A stretch of 64,000 nt of DNA from assembly GCF_030553075.1 (NCBI RefSeq), contig NZ_CP130702.1, forward strand, positions 62,001 to 126,000. The letters run 5' to 3'. This DNA is from Halomonas sp. I5-271120 (GTDB taxonomy: Bacteria > Pseudomonadota > Gammaproteobacteria > Pseudomonadales > Halomonadaceae). Each line of letters opens with the position of its first letter. Within the stretch, counting starts at the first letter, position 1. Below, piece after piece: positions 1-9,274 of this stretch. A program made the position numbers and the translations under genes. The notes under the pieces are model-generated. The model did no database searches. It saw only the letters and a list, made by a program, of their open reading frames with translations, and was not told the origin of the DNA.

Positions 1-99
1 CACATCAGGTTCGTGTGCATACCACACAAAGCGTCGGTCACCACTTTCCGCGATCAGGACACCGCCATTGGCAAGCCGCTGAGTAATCACCACTTCCAT
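1..99 (-). CDS. Partial hypothetical protein (N-terminus only)
   Basis: An open frame on the minus strand begins with ATG at 97-99 and runs off the left edge of the window, giving 33 codons. The protein starts MEVVITQRLANGG and is rich in beta-type residues. A GAGGTAGGG ribosome binding site lies a few bases upstream. I do not recognise the family. A plus-strand frame overlaps it but has no convincing start signal. The rest of the gene is outside the window. Confidence 0.5.
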   Translation of the reverse strand, partial: MEVVITQRLANGGVLIAESGDRRFVWYAHEPDV

Positions 100-291
100 T
101 TTGACCCTACCTCACTGGGGTGTGCCGAGGTCCCGGAAGTCGTACGTCCAGGACCAGTGGCGCGGCAGACTAAAGCAAACAGACTTGAAGTAAAAGAGCC
201 AAAACTTACCGAGTTTTGGCCTACTTACCGCCAGGTATCCCAGTAGTGTTGTCCGTAAGAGTTGAGTGATGGCGAGTGGTCGCCAGTAGGG

Positions 292-319
292 TTCCCGACT
301 TCCTGGCTCGGGTTAAGCT
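292..319 (+). promoter_or_regulatory. Shared-type promoter upstream of the gene at 378
   Basis: TTCCCGAC at 292-299 is followed, with the first T as position 1, by TAAGCT at positions 23-28. This is the layout shared by recA, terB and others in this window. An inverted copy of the box (TTCGGGAA, 322-329) lies just downstream and may be an operator. Confidence 0.55.
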
Positions 320-377
320 TTTCGGGAAACTCAGTTCCACTACAACACAACTCCGAGACATGACCTGGAGCGTGGGT

Positions 378-692
378 ATGCACGATCAACGCAAGGGAGG
401 CCGGTGGGCTCGCCAGTCCGCCATCCTCTGTACCGACACCACCTTCCATCGTTACCTGGAAGCACGTTTGCGGTGGGAGAAGGGGCTTAGCCGGGATGAG
501 CTACCTGAAGGGGTCTGCACGAAGCAAGATGCGGCTGACTTCATGCGCGAGCGCTGCGGCATCGCCAGTCGAGCTGATCTCGACCACAACCCCGAGGCGG
601 TAGAGATCTTCATCAAGATTCGCAAGCACTGGCAGGCATGGATGGCAAAGCATGGTCTATCGCCTCAACAGGTGCCTTCCCGGCGCCGCTAA
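378..692 (+). CDS. Small plasmid protein of unknown function
   Basis: A 104-aa soluble, charged protein with no signal peptide or membrane segment. The start at 378 is chosen because GGAG lies about 8 nt upstream and the product then opens MHDQRKGGRW; upstream in-frame starts have no ribosome binding site. The centre contains a CxxxxFHRYLEARL segment and an RERCGIASRADLD segment that look like a conserved plasmid or phage domain, but I cannot name it. It lies 58 nt downstream of a shared-type promoter. The next gene follows after 29 nt and could be co-transcribed. Confidence 0.6.
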   Translation: MHDQRKGGRWARQSAILCTDTTFHRYLEARLRWEKGLSRDELPEGVCTKQDAADFMRERCGIASRADLDHNPEAVEIFIKIRKHWQAWMAKHGLSPQQVPSRRR

Positions 693-721
693 CTGACAGC
701 TTGAACAAGGGAGTATTGGGC

Positions 722-1123
722 ATGACGCGAGCCGCATTCCGACTCTGTATCGCCTTGTTGGCGCTTGCACCGGGTGCCGGTGCCACGGCGGCTCAGGAAG
801 GGTATGGGAAGCAGGCACTAGAAGCTTTCCAAGCCATCCAGCAGCGAGTCAGCGTGACCTGGAACATCCCAGCCGGTGTTCAACCGGCCGGGCCTGTGTC
901 CCTGGAGATAGACCTTAAACCCAATGGCAGCTTTGACGCGGCCCTCATCGAACGCTCGAGCGGCGATCGTCGTTTCGATCGCTCTGCCATCAAAGCCGTC
1001 TCCCAGGCGTTGCCTCTGCCCGCCTGGCGTTCTCTCCATCGAGAAACAAGAGAGCGGCTTTCGAGCATCAACCTGAGGTTGGGGCCGGCGCCACAACCGG
1101 CTTTACATGGAGAACACCAATGA
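722..1123 (+). CDS. Exported protein with TolA/TonB C-terminal-like domain
   Basis: 133 aa. The start at 722 is preceded by GGGAG and gives a clean signal peptide (residues 1-23, ending near GATA-AQ). The rest resembles the C-terminal domain of TolA/TonB: VSLEIDLKPNGSF, then a SGDRRFDRSAIKAV helix and the PLP motif typical of the family. Such domains sit in the periplasm and contact Tol/Ton partners or phage proteins. There is no membrane anchor or long linker, so this is the domain alone. Its stop overlaps the start of the DUF411 gene by 4 nt (ATGA), so the two are probably translated together. Confidence 0.65.
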   Translation: MTRAAFRLCIALLALAPGAGATAAQEGYGKQALEAFQAIQQRVSVTWNIPAGVQPAGPVSLEIDLKPNGSFDAALIERSSGDRRFDRSAIKAVSQALPLPAWRSLHRETRERLSSINLRLGPAPQPALHGEHQ

Positions 1124-1569
1124 CACGTTTATTGAAAACCCTAACCTTGATCGGGCTTTTAACAGGGACCGGCACGGTACAGGCAGACGACCATCTGCCG
1201 GACAAGGCGGTGATGTTCAAGACACCCAACTGTGGATGCTGCGCAGGACATGCTAAGCATCTGGAGGAGCAGGGCATCGATGTCAGAGTGATCCATGCCT
1301 CGCCCGCGCAAATGGCCAAGACCAAGGCCAAGGCCGGCGTGCCTCATGATGCTCGTTCCTGCCATACGATTGCCATGGGCGGCTATGCCATCGAGGGCCA
1401 CGTCCCCACCCCCGCGATGAAGAAGCTCTTTAAGGAAAAGCCGGACATCGACGGGATTGCTCTCGCAGGCATGCCGACCGGGACGCCGGGTATGCCGGGA
1501 CCCAAGGAGGGGCCGTTCAAGGTAAAGAGTTTTAACGGTGGTACATTAAGCGCATTCGGCGATTTCTAA
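1120..1569 (+). CDS. DUF411 family periplasmic metal-binding protein
   Basis: 149 aa with a signal peptide (residues 1-22, ending VQA-DD). The mature part starts with the DUF411 signature: a thioredoxin-like strand followed by a CGCC motif, then EEQGIDVRVIH, and later a conserved SCHTIAMGGYAIEGHVP stretch. DUF411 proteins are usually found near copper-resistance genes and are thought to bind copper or another soft metal in the periplasm. Length and motifs are complete. No other copper genes are nearby. Translation is coupled to the upstream TolA-C-like gene through an ATGA overlap. Confidence 0.85.
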   Translation: MTRLLKTLTLIGLLTGTGTVQADDHLPDKAVMFKTPNCGCCAGHAKHLEEQGIDVRVIHASPAQMAKTKAKAGVPHDARSCHTIAMGGYAIEGHVPTPAMKKLFKEKPDIDGIALAGMPTGTPGMPGPKEGPFKVKSFNGGTLSAFGDF

Positions 1570-1710
1570 AGCATCCTCGCCTCATGACGGCACTGCAGGA
1601 GCAACCTGTTGTGCCGTTGTGCCCCTCTCAGCCTTGGCAGGCATCCCTCTTCGCTCGTTGCAGTGCAACTGACTACTTCGCCCTAATCAGTCCCAGCATC
1701 TGGGGCAGAC

Positions 1711-1738
1711 TTCCCGATCTTGCCTCTCCCGGTATCAT
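1711..1738 (+). promoter_or_regulatory. recA promoter, shared type
   Basis: TTCCCGAT at 1711-1718, preceded by GCAGAC, with TATCAT at positions 23-28. This is one of the best matches to the shared promoter layout. No CTG-N10-CAG LexA site was seen between 1570 and 1831, so plasmid recA may not be SOS-controlled. A further TTCCCGAA at 1812-1819 lies in the leader. Confidence 0.65.
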
Positions 1739-1831
1739 TTACCTTGTGTGTACGAGAAGCCAAGAGACTTGGCATTTATCCTGCCATGGGAGAGCCCCTG
1801 CTTTCCCGAACCTCCAAAATCGGATTGAAGC

Positions 1832-2908
1832 ATGAGTGATGAGAACCGCCGCAAGGCTCTGGATGCTGCACTTTCGCAGATCGATCGACAGTACGGAAAG
1901 GGAACAGTCATGCGGCTTGGGGACGCACCTCGCGTCGTAATGCCATCGGTTTCCACCGGCTCCATTAATATCGACGTGGCCCTTGGGATTGGCGGTCTGC
2001 CGTTGGGGCGTGTAGTGGAGATTTTCGGCCCAGAGTCGTCCGGCAAGACGACCCTGACCCTGTCCGTCATCGCTCAGGCGCAGCGTCAGGGCAAGACCTG
2101 TGCCTTTGTCGATGCCGAGCATGCGCTGGACCCCAGCTACGCCGAGAAACTCGGAGTCAACCTTGATGACCTGCTGGTCTCTCAGCCGGACAATGGCGAG
2201 CAGGCACTCGAGATTGCTGATTTGCTGGTGCGATCCGGCAGTGTCGATGTGATCGTGGTCGACTCCGTTGCGGCCCTGACGCCGCGAGCCGAGATCGAAG
2301 GCGAGATGGGGGATGCCCACGTAGGCCTTCAGGCGCGGCTGATGTCTCAGGCGCTTCGCAAGATTACCGGCAACATCAAGAATGCCGACTGCCTGGTGGT
2401 CTTCATTAACCAGATTCGTATGAAGATCGGCGTCATGTTCGGAAGCCCTGAAACCACCACTGGTGGTAATGCCCTGAAGTTCTATTCCAGCGTCCGACTC
2501 GACATTCGTCGCACGGGTGCCGTGAAGCAGGGTGAGGAAACCATTGGCAACGAGACTCGCGTCAAGGTGGTCAAGAATAAGGTCTCCCCCCCCTTCAAGC
2601 AGGCAGAGTTCCAGATCCTGTATGGCCAAGGCATCAACCGTCCAGGGGAGATTGTTGATCTTGGGGTGAAGTGCGGTCTGGTGGAGAAGGCTGGTGCTTG
2701 GTACAGCTACCAGGGCTCCAAGATCGGGCAGGGGAAGAACAACGCCTGCCAGTATCTTCTCGATAACCCTGACACCATGGCCGAGATCGAAGCAGGGATT
2801 CGGCACCAGCTCCTCGACCTTCCCAGCAAAGAAGGTGAGAGTGGCGCCACGGAGACGGCGGACACTGACCCTGTCGCGCAATCGGATCTTGTCGCAGAAA
2901 TGGAATAA
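1832..2908 (+). CDS. recA: Recombinase RecA
   Basis: A full-length 358-aa RecA: the cytoplasmic ATP-dependent recombinase that forms filaments on single-stranded DNA, pairs homologous strands and promotes LexA self-cleavage. Walker A is GPESSGKT at residues 66-73 and Walker B is [10 protein letters not shown] at about 139-148. The MAW, L1 and L2 regions ([16 protein letters not shown]) are intact. The acidic C-terminal tail is normal in length. Sequence style is gammaproteobacterial. As the rest of the window is plasmid-like, this is probably a second recA beside a chromosomal copy, perhaps helping re-circularisation or recombination after transfer. A terminator follows directly. Confidence 0.97.
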   Translation: MSDENRRKALDAALSQIDRQYGKGTVMRLGDAPRVVMPSVSTGSINIDVALGIGGLPLGRVVEIFGPESSGKTTLTLSVIAQAQRQGKTCAFVDAEHALDPSYAEKLGVNLDDLLVSQPDNGEQALEIADLLVRSGSVDVIVVDSVAALTPRAEIEGEMGDAHVGLQARLMSQALRKITGNIKNADCLVVFINQIRMKIGVMFGSPETTTGGNALKFYSSVRLDIRRTGAVKQGEETIGNETRVKVVKNKVSPPFKQAEFQILYGQGINRPGEIVDLGVKCGLVEKAGAWYSYQGSKIGQGKNNACQYLLDNPDTMAEIEAGIRHQLLDLPSKEGESGATETADTDPVAQSDLVAEME

Positions 2909-2947
2909 CCCCTTCTCTGTTATTTCACAACCAAAAGCGTGATCAAA

Positions 2948-2985
2948 GAGCCGCCAGCTAGTGCCTGTAGTTTGGTGGCTTTTTT
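2948..2985 (+). terminator. Terminator of recA
   Basis: An 8-bp stem (AGCCGCCA with TGGTGGCT, one G-T pair) is followed by a run of six T. It lies 40 nt after the recA stop. Confidence 0.85.
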
Positions 2986-3035
2986 GGTTCTTATTTATCG
3001 ATTTGCCAGCATTGGGAAAAAGTGTAGAGGGGATA

Positions 3036-3322
3036 ATGTCTTATATCGCAAACCTAGAGCGGGGTGGGTAGTCCTCAAGGCGCTCGCTCACGAAGTAAGG
3101 CTAAATGTGTTGCTGCTTCTAAAAGAGCGTGGAGAAATGAAGGTGATGAATCTTAACAAGGAGATTCCCGAAATGAGTCAGTCCTCCTTGTCACAGCATC
3201 TAACACGGCTTCGTAGTAATTCTGGTTTGGTCACAATTCACAGAAGAAGTACCGAGATATTCTATAGCGCCATTTATTTTGATCTAAGAGGAATACTGGC
3301 GCAGATTCCTTACATTCGATAA
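3036..3322 (+). pseudogene. ArsR-like HTH regulator with a one-base frameshift
   Basis: The winged-helix part is clear: LKALAHEVRLNVLLLLKERGE, then a recognition helix region SQSSLSQHLTRLR and the wing ending in FYSA. In its own frame it has no good start; the open frame reaches back only through the recA terminator to a GTG at 2939. A strong GAGGGG site precedes ATG 3036, which encodes MSYIANLERGG and then stops at 3069. Adding one G to the run at 3061-3064 would join both parts into a normal ArsR-family N-terminus (MSYIANLERGW followed by VVLKALAHE). So this is a frameshifted gene, a sequencing slip in a G run, or a programmed -1 shift. Confidence 0.65.
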
Positions 3323-3355
3323 GCCTTTCTCACGACTCTGTTATAGCAAAACGAC

Positions 3356-3386
3356 AAGGCCCTGCCGGCTGCCCGGTAGGGCCTTT
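3356..3386 (+). terminator. Hairpin terminator after the HTH gene
   Basis: A 13-bp inverted repeat starting AAGGCCCT and ending AGGGCCTT, with a short loop and a weak T tail. The stem begins and ends with A/T pairs, so it could act on both strands. Confidence 0.65.
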
Positions 3387-3456
3387 GTGCGTTGTGGGGA
3401 GGGGAGGCCACAAAGACGGTCATAAGAGGGCGGCCAGGGAGGGGGCTAAAGGCAGA

Positions 3457-3484
3457 TTCCCGTCGTGGGCTCACGGACAATAGC
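3457..3484 (+). promoter_or_regulatory. Possible promoter of the Ig-like gene (weak shared type)
   Basis: TTCCCGTC at 3457-3464 lies at the expected place, 52 nt upstream of the start, but the -10 at positions 23-28 (AATAGC, or CAATAG one base earlier) is poor. I rate it as a degenerate member. Confidence 0.3.
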
Positions 3485-3536
3485 GGTAGGAGCCCGTCTG
3501 CCACGGGGAAATTGCCAATCATGACCGGGAGTTCGT

Positions 3537-6500
3537 ATGAGGAGCCGTGATGCACGACATCGATCTGGCCCAGCCTCTGGCCTGATAAAAGCAGTGGGGG
3601 GCCTGCTACTAGCGGTATCAGCAACTGCGGAAGCCGACCTGCTGCAATACAGCTACACGTCTCCGGATGGGGAACGAAAAGACGCGGAGCCCTCGACAGA
3701 GATCATCAATGCCCACGGCGAGATGGAGTTTCTCTTGAATGCTGGTGTGGACCGCCGGGTGGGCATCGAGATCGTGGATGGCCAGGACCAGGTCGTGACA
3801 GGGACCACCAGCAGCCTGATCGGCTCGGAAGACCGGGTCACGTTTGAGGATGGCACCTTCTACGCCAAGCGCTTGTACCTGACGGCCCCCAGGGATGGTG
3901 ACTATCGCTTCCGCGCCAAGATCATCGCCTCGGATGACGAGGTGCTGAAGGAGGAGGACTACCCCTTTCGAGTTGATACCCAGGCCCCGAGTGTCGGTAG
4001 CATCAGCTATAACGAGGGCGGCTATGGCATGAGGCGTAGCGGCTCGGTGTGGAAACTTGGTCGTGGTGGGTCTTTCGATGGCGGCTTTGTCATCGATGGG
4101 ATCGGCGACAACTCGGACATCGAGAAGGTCGAAGTCAAACTCTACCGGGAAGACGGCTCGCTACACCGTAGAGATGAAGTTGCCTATGACAAGCAGAATG
4201 GCGAGGCAACGCGCCGGGGCGATAACGGCTTCTTTCCGACCAGCAACCTCGATGAGAATTTCGGTGTTCAGTTTGTGGCCACTGATGTCGCGGGCAACTC
4301 AACGGCTTCAGCTATTCAGACCGTCAGGTTCGATAGTGAAGTAGGCACGCCCAGCGAGCCATATGCGGTCTACGATCCTAGCTATTCAGGGTCTGTGATT
4401 CCGGGCCATCGAGGCTATCGGGCCTATACGCCAGGGATGGACGTAAAGACCAACCCGGTGCGCTTGGTCTGGCAGGTCAAGAAGGAGCATTGGCATGAGT
4501 ATCATGAAGGCGGTGTGACCATCGTCAACACGGTAGGCGATGAGAAGATCATCCATCGCGATGCCGATCACATCTACATGATGACCACCTCGCCCTATGG
4601 CTTCAGCAACAACAACTCGTTCCGTTGGTCGAACTTCGGCCAATGGGGCGGGGGTAGTTTTTCTTATGATCTGAACCTACACCCCTCAGCGCCCAAGACG
4701 CCTAAGCTCGTGGATGTCGAGTACAACTACAGCGATGTCGGTTGGAGCACCTTTGAGCCTTTCGAGATCGACAACAGTCGACTCCCGGTGACAATCCGCG
4801 GCATCCGCGTGATCCTCGAGCCCCGGTCATATACCCAGTACGCCACTCACCGTGGCAGCTGCACCGTGCCGGCCGGGCATACCACCTGCTACATCGGTGA
4901 GAACTACACCATGCGGCGCGGCACCCGGGGCTACATCCACAACATAGCCTATGCCTACAACTCGAATCGGACGCTTCGCGCTGACCAGAACTACGCCGAG
5001 GTGCACTGGAACGATGCCGAGTACCCGGACATTCGTAGCCACGAATTCAACGAGCAGACCGGCAAGCTGAAGGTCTTCATCTATCAGGGAGCGCGTGGCT
5101 CTTACTTCGATCGCCTGCGGCTGCGTGATGCCTGGCTGACCAACGCTGACGGCGAAGAGCTGCCGGTCAATGGCGGCAAGATCGAGGAGAACTACAACTA
5201 CTACACCTATGAGTGGGACCTGAATTCCCTTCCTGAGGGCGAGCATGATCTCAAGGTGAAGGCCCAGGAGCGCCACGGCCCGCTCTCGACATATGATCTG
5301 TTCTCCTACTATGCCGACCACACCTCGCCTGACCTGGAGATCAAGATCGATGGCAATAGCGTCGAATCGCTAGACGACATCCTGATCACGGTTGGCGATT
5401 CTCATGACGAGACGCCCAAGATCGTGTCCTCCACGATCACGGAGGGGCCGGCAGACGAATCGATCAGCCTGGACACGCGGCCGATTGATGATGAGGGCAA
5501 CTTCCTTCTCGAATACCCGATCATGTTCCCCTCGATGGAGGAGGGTGAGACCTACAAGTTGACGGTCGCAGCCGAGGATGATGTCGGTAACAGGACGACC
5601 AAGTCTGTGACCTTCCTCTACGAGCCGCCCCAGGTAGAGCTCTCTTACGGTGATGGCCACGATGCCTACCTACCGGCTATCTCCAAGCCATTTTACCGGC
5701 CCAACGGGAATCGCATCATCGAATCCAAGCAGCTTTCGCTTGGGGACGGTGCGAACGTCGTGGGCAGCTACGAGCTGATCGCCACCCTGCGCAGTGACGC
5801 CGAGGTGCCGCTGATCATCGACGGCAAGCGCCTCGAGCCAGGCCAGAGTATGGTGGTGAACCCCAGCTATGATTTCGCGGCCAATGACTCCCGGATTTCG
5901 GTGAACGCCTACCCCGCCGAGGATGATGTGCTGGGCAAGTCCTCCCTCTTGCTGTCCACTACCGCGCCGAATGCGCCGATGCTGCTGGCGAACATCATCA
6001 CATGGACCCCGGATGTGTCGCTGACTACCGATAGCTGGAAGGTCAAGCAGCTGGTCGACGTGGTGGATATCAAAGCCACCCCGAATACCTCGACCACCTG
6101 TCGCGTCACGATGGAGGAGGAAGAAGCGCGGGTTGCCGACCCCATCGCCGATCCCGTGTGCTTGATGTCTTGGACGGAAACGCCGATCGAGACCGAAGTG
6201 GTCAGCTCGGGTGAGGGGGAGACCCACGTCAGCTCCCTTTACGGCCATGCCATCACCCTTGGCGAGCAGGAAATCGGCTATGAGCTCTACCTGTTCTCTG
6301 CCACTGGCGAGAAGATGCTGGTCGGGCAGGGTGCCCGCATTCTCGATGTCGTGGATGCCTCCGACAGCGTGCATGCCATGGTGGTCCCTGACATTCAGCA
6401 GACCTACCGCAAGATCCGGCCGGTGAATGGGGTGCTGCGCGACGACAGCGATAGCAACTGCACCTTCTTCACCCAGGAGGCGTCAGCCAAGGATTACGCG

Positions 6501-9107
6501 GAGAGCATCCCGTATGGGGAGCCCCACCTGGCATGCCTGCTGGAGATCACCGAGCTTCCTGAAGGCTTCGAGCCGCGTCCCGGGTCCCGGCCTGGCTTTG
6601 AAGGCGTGGCAACGGAGCTGGGCGAGCAAGCGATTGGGTGGGACATCACGGCTCTCTCCCGTACCGGTGTGCGAGTGCTGGTGGGACGCGATGTGCATAC
6701 GTTCGATGTGCTGGAGCCACCCACTCCTGTGCTGGACTACCTGACCGCCAATTCCGAGCGTCGGGCCTTCGAGCTTGAAAGCGGGGAAGAGGGTATTCCG
6801 GAAGACCCGCTCTTCGAGATCCCCTACGGTCACTACTCACTTGGCAAGGCCTTCTTCTATGCCGGCCCCGGCGCCCTGTCCGTTACCGTGTCCACGGATG
6901 GTGAGACGTTGGTGGAAGATGGCTACGGCAGCCCGATGTCGAATCGCATGCAGATGCGGATGTCGCGCGTGCCGGCCGGCGATGAGGCCATTCCGCTGTG
7001 GTCCAAGCTGCAGCTGGATACCAGTGCGGCCTATACCGACTATCCGGCCGTCAGTGCCGAGCGATCATTCGATGCGCTCATTGTGCCGGGCGAGCATGTC
7101 CAGCCTTTCATCTTCGTGGAAGATGACGATCGCAAGGTCCTGAATACCGAGACCACCACCATTCGTGTCGAGATCGCTGACCCCCGTTTCGACGGTGGCT
7201 ACAGCGCGGATCGCATGGGTAAATGGGAAGTGCGTATCGTCAACGAGATTGGCAGGGACGATTATGTGGCCCTCAGTGACTTCAAGAAGGCGGCTGACGG
7301 CTCGGCCGTGTTCGAGGTCAAGTTGGATCCTGAAGATCGGCGCAACATGCGTCTCGCGGCTGAGGCCCGGTTGCTGTCGCCCGTGGCAGAGTACCAGCGG
7401 ACAGAGTTCACCTCATCGCCCCTCTACGTGACAGTGCTCGAGGGCAACCCCCTGGACGCGGAGATCGAGACGCGAACCTTGAGTGGCCCGGCGCCGTACC
7501 GAGGCATCTTTCAGATCGACTTCACCTCGAGTGATGATTTACGTGCGTCAGGCGATATCGAATGGCGTGTCCGTAAAGAAGGCGGGGAGTGGGAAGTGGA
7601 TCTCCGTGATGTCGAAGCGCGGAAGCGGCTTCGCAAGGTCGTGCATTTTGAGAAGCCCGGCACCTACTACGTCGAGGCCCGTGTCACGAACCGCTACTCG
7701 GGAGCGAAATCTCTGACCCAGAAGGCCAAGGTGATCGTCTACGACGTGCCGAACCTGGACCTGGAAGGGCCGCGCACGGCTTTCATCGGCGATACGGCAA
7801 ACTTCAGTGCGACCGTGACCAGCGATGAAGGTGATGTGATGGCTGCGGAAGACCTGACGGTTGAGTGGTCGACTGACCTGGGGCGGAGCTGGAGCCCGGG
7901 CCCGATGGACTATGAGCTGACGCGTAACGAGAAAGACGCCATCAACCTCTGGGTTCGCGTCAAGCCGGTCGATGCACCTGCCGGCGACCGGTATGCATGG
8001 GAGCAGGATAACGCGGGTGTTTCTTTCCGTGAGGTCAAGGAAGCCAGGGCTTATGTCCGTGGCCCACGTCAGGTTGAGGCCGGCAAGGAATATACCTTCT
8101 CAGTCGAAACCTTTGCGCCTTATATCGGGTTCAACCGCGACCTTGAAGGATATTTCACCTTGCCAGATGGCACGGAGATTTCAGATAAGGAGGAGTTCAA
8201 CTACACGCCGACAGAGCGTGATCTCGAGAATGGACTGCTTTCCATAAGCTACACTGGATGGGTAGAGGGATACCGAGATAGCACGTCTTCTGTTGACGTT
8301 TTCGAGACAAGGGTCTGGGATTATATGTGGCCGGTTTGGGGTATGTACGTAAACGATAATGCGAACGTTGCCCCGGCAGAGGTGCTCCTTCGTATACGTA
8401 AAATAAGTAGCTCGAACCGACTTGAGGATTTGAAGTTTGATTGGGAGCTAGATCCGCAATTAAAAGTAGAATCTGCCTACTCTGACCTAATGCGTAAGGT
8501 CATTGTGGAAGAGCCGGGCACGTATAGTTACAAGGCCACGATCACGGATGGTCGAGGTCACAAGACTGTCCTTGAGGATAAGCTGACATACGGCGAACCC
8601 GAGCCCTTTACTATTGAACAGCGTCGGTACTTCTCCAATCGATATATGCGAAACCCGCTTGATGTGAGCGTGTCGCCTCGGGTAGAGGGCGGGCATCCGC
8701 GTGATTATGTCCGTCGCTTCGAGTTCGAGGTTGATGGAGAGCGGGTCGAAGATGCCTCACGTTACCTGCGGACGACCCTCGGTGAGGGGGAGCACGATAT
8801 CCTGGTGCGCATGGTCTCCGATCATGGGAAGGTCGTGGAGAGCGTCGAGTCCGTCACCGTGGTTGAGAACCAGCCGCCCACCTGTGATCTCCGCTACAGC
8901 GAAAGCTCCACAAGCTGGCGCTATCGTGCCAACTGCCGAGACGAAGACGGGCGTGTCCATGACTATGAGTGGTCGATCAATGGCAAGGTCAGCAAACTGA
9001 CAAGCTATGGGCTGTCCATCTCGAAAGGACAGTTCGATTCCAAACCGCATGTGGTGCTAAGGGGGCTCGATGATTCAGGTGACTACTCGGCCCCAGTGAC
9101 TAAATAA
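3537..9107 (+). CDS. Giant exported Ig-like repeat protein
   Basis: 1856 aa. A basic N-terminus and a hydrophobic stretch (residues 17-33, GLIKAVGGLLLAVSATAEA) form a signal peptide, so the protein is secreted or surface-bound. The body is a chain of beta-sandwich units with repeated W-x-x-D, YxFxxxAxD and GxYxxxAxxT motifs typical of Ig-like/PKD modules; two units near residues 850-1050 both carry an LGEQ.IG(Y/W) segment, showing internal duplication. No transmembrane anchor or sorting signal is visible at the C-terminus. IncHI plasmids encode Ig-like proteins of about 200 kDa that are needed for conjugation; size, style and plasmid context fit, but orthology is inferred. GGGAG precedes the start, and a terminator follows the gene, so it is monocistronic. 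Confidence 0.8.
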   Translation: MRSRDARHRSGPASGLIKAVGGLLLAVSATAEADLLQYSYTSPDGERKDAEPSTEIINAHGEMEFLLNAGVDRRVGIEIVDGQDQVVTGTTSSLIGSEDRVTFEDGTFYAKRLYLTAPRDGDYRFRAKIIASDDEVLKEEDYPFRVDTQAPSVGSISYNEGGYGMRRSGSVWKLGRGGSFDGGFVIDGIGDNSDIEKVEVKLYREDGSLHRRDEVAYDKQNGEATRRGDNGFFPTSNLDENFGVQFVATDVAGNSTASAIQTVRFDSEVGTPSEPYAVYDPSYSGSVIPGHRGYRAYTPGMDVKTNPVRLVWQVKKEHWHEYHEGGVTIVNTVGDEKIIHRDADHIYMMTTSPYGFSNNNSFRWSNFGQWGGGSFSYDLNLHPSAPKTPKLVDVEYNYSDVGWSTFEPFEIDNSRLPVTIRGIRVILEPRSYTQYATHRGSCTVPAGHTTCYIGENYTMRRGTRGYIHNIAYAYNSNRTLRADQNYAEVHWNDAEYPDIRSHEFNEQTGKLKVFIYQGARGSYFDRLRLRDAWLTNADGEELPVNGGKIEENYNYYTYEWDLNSLPEGEHDLKVKAQERHGPLSTYDLFSYYADHTSPDLEIKIDGNSVESLDDILITVGDSHDETPKIVSSTITEGPADESISLDTRPIDDEGNFLLEYPIMFPSMEEGETYKLTVAAEDDVGNRTTKSVTFLYEPPQVELSYGDGHDAYLPAISKPFYRPNGNRIIESKQLSLGDGANVVGSYELIATLRSDAEVPLIIDGKRLEPGQSMVVNPSYDFAANDSRISVNAYPAEDDVLGKSSLLLSTTAPNAPMLLANIITWTPDVSLTTDSWKVKQLVDVVDIKATPNTSTTCRVTMEEEEARVADPIADPVCLMSWTETPIETEVVSSGEGETHVSSLYGHAITLGEQEIGYELYLFSATGEKMLVGQGARILDVVDASDSVHAMVVPDIQQTYRKIRPVNGVLRDDSDSNCTFFTQEASAKDYAESIPYGEPHLACLLEITELPEGFEPRPGSRPGFEGVATELGEQAIGWDITALSRTGVRVLVGRDVHTFDVLEPPTPVLDYLTANSERRAFELESGEEGIPEDPLFEIPYGHYSLGKAFFYAGPGALSVTVSTDGETLVEDGYGSPMSNRMQMRMSRVPAGDEAIPLWSKLQLDTSAAYTDYPAVSAERSFDALIVPGEHVQPFIFVEDDDRKVLNTETTTIRVEIADPRFDGGYSADRMGKWEVRIVNEIGRDDYVALSDFKKAADGSAVFEVKLDPEDRRNMRLAAEARLLSPVAEYQRTEFTSSPLYVTVLEGNPLDAEIETRTLSGPAPYRGIFQIDFTSSDDLRASGDIEWRVRKEGGEWEVDLRDVEARKRLRKVVHFEKPGTYYVEARVTNRYSGAKSLTQKAKVIVYDVPNLDLEGPRTAFIGDTANFSATVTSDEGDVMAAEDLTVEWSTDLGRSWSPGPMDYELTRNEKDAINLWVRVKPVDAPAGDRYAWEQDNAGVSFREVKEARAYVRGPRQVEAGKEYTFSVETFAPYIGFNRDLEGYFTLPDGTEISDKEEFNYTPTERDLENGLLSISYTGWVEGYRDSTSSVDVFETRVWDYMWPVWGMYVNDNANVAPAEVLLRIRKISSSNRLEDLKFDWELDPQLKVESAYSDLMRKVIVEEPGTYSYKATITDGRGHKTVLEDKLTYGEPEPFTIEQRRYFSNRYMRNPLDVSVSPRVEGGHPRDYVRRFEFEVDGERVEDASRYLRTTLGEGEHDILVRMVSDHGKVVESVESVTVVENQPPTCDLRYSESSTSWRYRANCRDEDGRVHDYEWSINGKVSKLTSYGLSISKGQFDSKPHVVLRGLDDSGDYSAPVTK

Positions 9108-9128
9108 TCCTTCTGAAGAGAGCGAGAG

Positions 9129-9159
9129 CCCCGCCAGGATGAACCTGGCGGGGTTTTTT
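9129..9159 (+). terminator. Terminator of the Ig-like gene
   Basis: A perfect 10-bp stem (CCCCGCCAGG with CCTGGCGGGG), a 5-nt loop and six T. Confidence 0.95.
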
Positions 9160-9186
9160 CGTTTTACCTGCTTTGATCTAAGAGAC

Positions 9187-9214
9187 TTCTGGACTGAATG
9201 GAATAGGGCAGAAT
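9187..9214 (+). promoter_or_regulatory. Promoter of the DNase-fold gene (variant shared type)
   Basis: TTCTGGAC at 9187-9194, preceded by AGAC as in recA and terB, with CAGAAT at positions 23-28. It lies 60 nt upstream of the start codon. Confidence 0.4.
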
Positions 9215-9274
9215 GGTGTGTGTAGAAATGGCACTACAGAGATACTGTGATCAGTTACAGGAAAGGAGCTTTTG

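Noticed and set aside
13..246. 77-aa plus-strand frame at the left end
   Set aside because: No ribosome binding site and no motif; the opposite strand has a better-supported partial gene.
1812..1819. Second TTCCCGAA in the recA leader as a promoter
   Set aside because: Its -10 position falls on the start codon region and does not match; at most an operator.
1570..1831. LexA (SOS) box upstream of recA
   Set aside because: I looked for CTG-N10-CAG and found none.
1739..2881. Long minus-strand frame opposite recA
   Set aside because: A shadow of recA codon structure; recA itself is certain.
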